Positions 60,367 through 64,000 of a stretch of 64,000 nt of DNA are shown here, piece by piece. Made by a program: the position numbers and the translations under genes. The notes under the pieces were generated by a model. The model was not told the DNA's origin. It saw only the letters and a program-made list of their open reading frames with translations, and did not search any database. Numbering within the stretch: position 1 is the stretch's first letter; the number at the start of each line of letters is the position of its first letter. This DNA comes from JAXDTI01 sp034090045 (GTDB lineage Bacteria > Actinomycetota > Actinomycetes > Actinomycetales > Actinomycetaceae), in NCBI GenBank assembly GCA_034090045.1, contig JAXDTI010000003.1, positions 124,001-188,000 on the forward strand. Direction: 5' to 3'.

Positions 60367-60977
60367 TATCGTTGCTCCCTCTCCAACAGTTGTGGCAGCA
60401 CCTCATCGAGGGTTTGCCGCAGAGTTTTCACAAAGATATCGGCTTCGATGTTCACCGTCCCCCCAACCTGCCAGCGCTGAGCAATCGTGCGTTCCAGGGT
60501 CTCTGGAATCAGCGCCACCGAAACCCAGTCCGCTCCTCTCCCGGATATGGTCAGCGAAATGCCGTCTATCGCCACCGAACCTTTCAACACGCAATTTGCC
60601 GCAACTGCCGGCATCACCTGGAAACGCACATCCCGGGTGCGTTCGCGCTCGACCACTTCGGCTACTGTGGCAATCGCGTCAACGTGCCCCTGAACATTGT
60701 GTCCTCCCAGACGATCCCCCACCCTCAGGGCGCGTTCCAAGTTCACTGTATCCCCGACCTTCAACGCGTTCAATGTGGTGAGCCGCAGTGTTTCGGGCAT
60801 CAGTTCAGCACTGAAAGCTCCAGGTAGGGCATCCACTACGGTCAGGCACACGCCGTTCACTGCAATCGATTCGCCAGTTTCGGGATTGTATCCGCATTCC
60901 ACGGTGATTTTCCGCACTTCATCTGAGTTTTCGGTTTCGGTTATGGTTCCGAGATTTTCAATCAGTCCGGTGAACAT
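60366..60977 (-). CDS. ribE: Riboflavin synthase alpha subunit
   Basis: 203 residues; dismutates two lumazines to riboflavin. Two lumazine-binding repeats: MFTGLIENLG...SIAVNGVCLTV and GHNVQGHVDAIATV...GSVAIDGISLTI. The MFTGLIE start is invariant. It overlaps ribD by 16 bases. Confidence 0.96.
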   Translation of the reverse strand: MFTGLIENLGTITETENSDEVRKITVECGYNPETGESIAVNGVCLTVVDALPGAFSAELMPETLRLTTLNALKVGDTVNLERALRVGDRLGGHNVQGHVDAIATVAEVVERERTRDVRFQVMPAVAANCVLKGSVAIDGISLTISGRGADWVSVALIPETLERTIAQRWQVGGTVNIEADIFVKTLRQTLDEVLPQLLEREQR

Positions 60978-62083
60978 TCATTCTCCTTTGTAATTGCGTC
61001 TACAACAGCGCTGAACTCCAAAATTCCACTACCCGATCCCCAACACAGGTCGGTGAGCAGATCGGTCTGCCCGGATTCGTCTGCCACCAGCGGATAGTAT
61101 GTGACAGTGTCGGCTATATAGGCCTCATCGAGGGTAGCTGCCGGGGCGGGAATTGCGGGTGTGCCAGCGCCGAGAATCATCGGTGCCGTGAAAACCAGGT
61201 GTTCGTCAACGAGACCGTCGCTGATCGCGGCAGCAACCAGGCGCGGCCCTCCCTCGATTAGCACCACTCGGGCATGATCTTTCCAAAGTGCTTCCAGCAG
61301 CGCGCCCAAGTCACGTCCTCGCCAGTGGAGCGCATCCTCATAATCGTGCAGCCAGGGGTTTTGCCGCTCACCAATAATTACTCTGCGCGGTTGATGCTCA
61401 GCGAGGATCCCTCCGGGGCGAGCGCTGAGGCTCGGATGGTCGGCCAGCAGCGTCCCGGTTCCAATGATCACAGCATCGGATAGCGCCCGCACCCGATGTC
61501 CGATTTCACGGGCGATCTTCCCGGTTATCCACTGGCTGGTGCCGTCGGCAGCGGAGGCGTATCCGTCCAAGCTTTGCGCAGTTTTCGCGATTACCCAGGG
61601 GCGCTTACGGCGGGCGGCGCGCAACCACAGCTCATTAAAGTTCCGAACCTGGCTGACTACCCGCATATCCAGACCGGCCCGGGTTGCGGTGATTGCCGTG
61701 ATTCCTGCCTCGCGTAGGGTCTCGGCACCTCCGGTGACATCCGGGTTCGGATCCTTGTCTGCATATATTACCCGCCGCACGTTTGCTTCCCTCAACGCCA
61801 GGGCACACGGTGGAGTCAAACCATAGTGATTGCAAGGTTCAAGGGTCACTACAGCGGTATGCACTGCCTCACGACGCTCAGGGGGGAGCTTTGCGAGCTT
61901 GTGCAGGGCATCGACCTCGGCGTGCGGGGTGCCGCGTCCGCGATGATAGCCCTCGGCGAGTACTCTACCCGCGGCATCCAGCAGCACACAACCGACTCTG
62001 GGGTTCCCTCCCCAGGGTACGCCTTGAGCGGCGAGTTCAAGGGCACGCGCGAGCGCTTGAGTCTCATTCAAAACCGCGTCCAT
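60962..62083 (-). CDS. ribD: Bifunctional riboflavin deaminase/reductase
   Basis: 373 residues. The deaminase half has HAEVDAL and the zinc motif TLEPCNHYGLTPPC. The reductase half has VIAKTAQSLDGYAS, SDAVIIGTGTLLADHPSLS and LIEGGPRL. Start 62083 follows GGGAG and lies downstream of the riboswitch terminator; the frame extending to 62146 runs through that terminator and is rejected. It is the first gene of ribD-ribE-ribBA-ribH. Confidence 0.96.
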   Translation of the reverse strand: MDAVLNETQALARALELAAQGVPWGGNPRVGCVLLDAAGRVLAEGYHRGRGTPHAEVDALHKLAKLPPERREAVHTAVVTLEPCNHYGLTPPCALALREANVRRVIYADKDPNPDVTGGAETLREAGITAITATRAGLDMRVVSQVRNFNELWLRAARRKRPWVIAKTAQSLDGYASAADGTSQWITGKIAREIGHRVRALSDAVIIGTGTLLADHPSLSARPGGILAEHQPRRVIIGERQNPWLHDYEDALHWRGRDLGALLEALWKDHARVVLIEGGPRLVAAAISDGLVDEHLVFTAPMILGAGTPAIPAPAATLDEAYIADTVTYYPLVADESGQTDLLTDLCWGSGSGILEFSAVVDAITKENECSPD

Positions 62084-62109
62084 CTGCTCCCTTTCCGCCG
62101 ATCGGCATA

Positions 62110-62134
62110 AAAATAGCCCCGAAGTCCCGGGGCT
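62110..62134 (-). terminator. Riboswitch-controlled terminator before ribD
   Basis: AGCCCCG pairs with CGGGGCT around a 6-nt loop (62115-62134), followed by ATTTTTA on the minus strand. It lies between the FMN aptamer and ribD, so FMN binding should favour termination. Confidence 0.85.
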
Positions 62135-62176
62135 TGGGCGCTGCACAGCGCGGGTGTCGAGTACGGCACCGTTGTT

Positions 62177-62308
62177 CGTGTCTCTCCCCTCCGGACTTTA
62201 ACCGTCGGTTTCGGAATTTCACCGAATCAACCGCTGAAACCTATATACAGGTCATGCGGGTCGCGGACTTTAACCGCCGGTTCGGACTTTCACCGACCCC
62301 GGGACACG
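62177..62308 (-). ncRNA. FMN riboswitch (RFN element)
   Basis: On the minus strand the conserved RFN blocks occur in order: GGGGTCGGTGAAAGTCC, ACCGGCGGT, AGTCCGCGACCCG, a variable arm, CAGCGGTTGATTCGGTGAAA, ACCGACGGT, AAAGTCCGGAGGGGAGA. The closing P1 stem is CGTGTC (62308-62303) with GACACG (62182-62177). It senses FMN and controls the ribD operon through the terminator downstream. Confidence 0.95.
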
Positions 62309-62317
62309 TACATATCA

Positions 62318-62323
62318 ACTATA
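62318..62323 (-). promoter_or_regulatory. Candidate -10 box of the riboflavin operon
   Basis: Minus-strand TATAGT, 9 bases ahead of the aptamer, which puts the transcription start close to the first aptamer base. No clear -35 is seen. Confidence 0.5.
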
Positions 62324-62355
62324 CCGCCAGCGAACCGGTATCGCAGCCGAAGCAG

Positions 62356-63153
62356 CTAGGCGGCGAAACCACCAACCAGGGTGCCTATCCAATAGGTCAC
62401 TATCATGGCGATATTGCCCCAGAGCACCACCCTGATGGTGGCTCGCAGAATCGGTGCGCCACCGAGTTTTGCCGAAACCGATCCGGTAATAGCCAGCGCC
62501 ACGGTGACCACAATGGCGGTGACTATAACCGCCCATTTCGTCGGGGTTAGCAGTATCGCCAACAAGGGCAAAATGGCACCCAAAGCGAAAGAGAGCATGG
62601 AAGCGAACGCGGCCTGGATCGGGCTGGTCAGTTCGTCAGCATCCATGTTGAGTTCATAGTGAACGTGGGCATCCAGAGCGGTTTTCGGATCCCGGGACAG
62701 CTCCCGAGCAGTCAGGTAAGCCAACGCACGCGAAACACCACGTCCCGCAATAATACCCGCGAGTTGGCGCTGTGCCGCGTCCGGGTCTTCAGTGATTTCG
62801 CGGCGCTGCCCATCGATTGCGGCGCGTTCTGCGTCCCGCTGGGTGGAGACAGAAACATATTCTCCAGCGGCCATTGACAACGCGCCAGCGACCAGACCGG
62901 CGATACCGGAAAACAGCAGCGCTTTCGTGTCGGTGGTGGCACCGGCAACCCCCACGACCAGACCAGCAGTGGAGACAATACCGTCATTGGCGCCCAACAC
63001 GCCGGCGCGCAACCAGTTGAGTTTGCTGGTCATAGTTCCTGCGGGCGCTATTTCAACCAGGTCTTCAGGTTGCACTGGGAACCTTTCACACCCCTCACAG
63101 GAATCCAACAAGTTAAGTTCCGAAGTAGCGGTTTGTGTTTTCAACTGGTTCAT
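62356..63153 (-). CDS. VIT1/CCC1-family divalent metal transporter
   Basis: 265 residues. WLRAGVLGANDGIVSTAGLVVGVAGA is the family opening; SMAAGEYVSVSTQRDAE follows, and a cytoplasmic metal-binding helical part with Glu/Asp-rich stretches (residues about 110-185), then three more TM segments. Relatives export or sequester Fe2+ or Mn2+. A Cys pair in the 50-residue N-terminal leader (SCEGCERF) could bind metal. The promoter looks leaderless. It reads toward the rib operon. Confidence 0.9.
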   Translation of the reverse strand: MNQLKTQTATSELNLLDSCEGCERFPVQPEDLVEIAPAGTMTSKLNWLRAGVLGANDGIVSTAGLVVGVAGATTDTKALLFSGIAGLVAGALSMAAGEYVSVSTQRDAERAAIDGQRREITEDPDAAQRQLAGIIAGRGVSRALAYLTARELSRDPKTALDAHVHYELNMDADELTSPIQAAFASMLSFALGAILPLLAILLTPTKWAVIVTAIVVTVALAITGSVSAKLGGAPILRATIRVVLWGNIAMIVTYWIGTLVGGFAA

Positions 63154-63159
63154 GCGGTC

Positions 63160-63165
63160 AGTCTA
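63160..63165 (-). promoter_or_regulatory. VIT-gene -10 box, leaderless spacing
   Basis: Minus-strand TAGACT, 6 nt, ATG at 63153; no Shine-Dalgarno sequence. Confidence 0.55.
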
Positions 63166-63205
63166 ACCCAGTTCAAACTGCAAAGATAGGGAGGTTTGCC
63201 TATCA

Positions 63206-64000
63206 TTATTCGGTTTCAGAATGCGGCAGAACCGTAACGGGTTGCAGTACCTGTTCACCATTCAACGGACCTGGCCCGCGATATTCGCGAGGCACAACTA
63301 CCGCAACTAACTGTTCGTCGGGTATTGATATGGCAGCGTAATAGGCGTCCGGATCCACTCCCCCTATATGTCCGTTGATTACCGGAGCCGGGAGCGGCGG
63401 GAAGTCTCCAAGCGGCATTTGAACTCCCCTACTGATACGTTTTGCCTGTTCAGTGTCCACCGGCACGCAAGGCATTATTCGACGAAGCACTTTTGCTGGA
63501 TCTAGTAAAGGGGTTTCAGCCGTTATGGTGTCGAGCGGTGTTGCCTCCGCGATCCCGAAGTCTCCCAGTCGCAGGCGACGCAGATTCGTAATGTGTGCCC
63601 CGACTTTCAAGGCGTGACCGATGTCGCGTCCAAGCGCCCGAATATAGGTTCCCGAGGAACAATCAACTTCAATATCGAAACGACCATGAGTGAGGGGCGT
63701 AACCTGTTCCAGACGCTCGATACGCACCGGGCGGGCATCTAAGTGAACCTTTTCTCCGGCGCGAACCCGCTGATAGGAGCGTTTTCCTCGCTGTTTGATG
63801 GCTGAAACTGCGGAGGGAACCTGGTCGATGTTTCCGGTAAACCCCGCTAGCGTTTCGGTTACCTGCTGCGCCGTGACGGCTTCAACCTGCTCCGGTTCAG
63901 CACGTCTGAGCACCTCACCGGCAGCATCTTCAGTGTCGGTTTCGATACCGAGCACGACCGTGGTTCTATAGGTTTTATCGGCACCCAACAGGTACACCAA
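63206..64000 (-). CDS. truB: tRNA pseudouridine-55 synthase, partial (N-terminus outside window)
   Basis: The visible 264 codons begin mid-gene at the window edge. KTYRTTVVLGIETDTEDAAG and VPSAVSAIKQRGKRSYQRVRAGE, then DCSSGTYIRALGRDIG and GAHITNLRRLRLGDF are TruB motifs. The catalytic Asp motif (near residue 40 in the family) lies in the missing first 60-70 residues. The C-terminal part after GVQMPLG is the short PUA-like or actinobacterial tail. Enzyme forms pseudouridine 55 in the T-loop of tRNAs. Confidence 0.94.
   Translation of the reverse strand: MVYLLGADKTYRTTVVLGIETDTEDAAGEVLRRAEPEQVEAVTAQQVTETLAGFTGNIDQVPSAVSAIKQRGKRSYQRVRAGEKVHLDARPVRIERLEQVTPLTHGRFDIEVDCSSGTYIRALGRDIGHALKVGAHITNLRRLRLGDFGIAEATPLDTITAETPLLDPAKVLRRIMPCVPVDTEQAKRISRGVQMPLGDFPPLPAPVINGHIGGVDPDAYYAAISIPDEQLVAVVVPREYRGPGPLNGEQVLQPVTVLPHSETE

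Noticed and set aside
59557..60480. 307-codon plus-strand open frame opposite ribBA/ribE
   Set aside because: Antisense to two conserved enzymes; no recognisable motif or ribosome binding site.
62190..62308. Two similar blocks (GGACTTTAACCG.CGGTT) suggesting tandem riboswitches
   Set aside because: A single RFN aptamer contains both similar arms in this order; only one P1 stem and one terminator are present.
1..64000. TATAGG hexamer seen about thirty times on the plus strand, suggesting a signal or uptake sequence
   Set aside because: Nearly all copies lie inside minus-strand genes (reading CCTATA), and the reverse orientation appears mainly in plus-strand genes. It follows coding direction, so tyrosine codon context is the simpler explanation.
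1..64000. tRNA, rRNA, CRISPR, insertion sequence, integrase or toxin-antitoxin features
   Set aside because: I looked for cloverleaf-like segments, regularly spaced repeats, transposase motifs and small paired genes and found none that could be supported.

Overview
The window comes from a medium-GC actinobacterium (Actinomycetota), most likely in or near the Actinomycetaceae. The reasons are gene order and gene content. Blocks match the Mycobacterium/Streptomyces order: rpmE-prfA-prmC-tsaC-wecA-atpI-atpBEFHAGDC-DUF2550-nucS; hrcA-dnaJ-rsmE-phoH-ybeY-corC-era; and pncB divergent from clpS-DUF2017-murI-MBL hydrolase. It also carries NucS mismatch repair, a DivIVA-like coiled-coil protein, an LAxTG-type surface protein and many apparently leaderless transcripts. 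No tRNA, rRNA, CRISPR array, insertion sequence or prophage is visible, and no stretch longer than 300 bases lacks a gene.

Layout. 1-2299: a Tat-exported, membrane-anchored [NiFe] uptake hydrogenase (small subunit complete, large subunit cut by the window edge). 2404-5887: a zinc-binding lipoprotein (ZnuA) behind a Zur-type operator, a PHP phosphoesterase and an Xaa-Pro aminopeptidase. 5893-10752: lysine permease, citrate synthase, 7Fe ferredoxin and a stress-protein-domain membrane protein. 10830-18384: Mrp Fe-S carrier, O-methyltransferase, YbbN-like thioredoxin, an unrecognised envelope pair (lipoprotein plus a two-TM protein with a duplicated motif), the DivIVA-like protein and an alpha/beta hydrolase. 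18420-20898: nagA, nucS and DUF2550. 20882-32735: the ATP synthase operon and, upstream of it, wall-polymer initiation (WecA), tRNA t6A synthesis (TsaC) and termination genes (PrmC, PrfA, L31).

32979-41440: an L,D-transpeptidase, pyruvate kinase, an endonuclease VIII-like glycosylase and two large peptidases (PepO, PepN). 41444-45719: a split glucose/GlcNAc-type PTS (EIIC divergent from EIIB-EIIA) and MalQ. 45760-49948: MBL hydrolase, MurI, DUF2017, ClpS, nicotinate phosphoribosyltransferase, DUF3039. 50043-57787: HU, then the era-to-hrcA heat-shock/ribosome-assembly operon and a small tyrosine phosphatase. 57757-62308: MsrA and the riboflavin operon ribD-ribE-ribBA-ribH under an FMN riboswitch with a terminator. 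62356-64000: a VIT-family metal transporter and a 5'-truncated truB.

No undescribed multi-gene defence or mobile system is evident; most of the window is conserved core genome. The points most worth following are: a consistent TANNNT-(6-7 nt)-start-codon signature on eleven genes; a zinc-regulated znuA promoter whose operator fills the -35/-10 spacer; a ClpS that appears to have lost two degron-contacting residues; an ATP synthase epsilon subunit without its C-terminal helices; a small LAxTG protein inserted into a near-universal gene block; the duplicated-motif envelope protein; and three stacked dyads in front of the HU gene.
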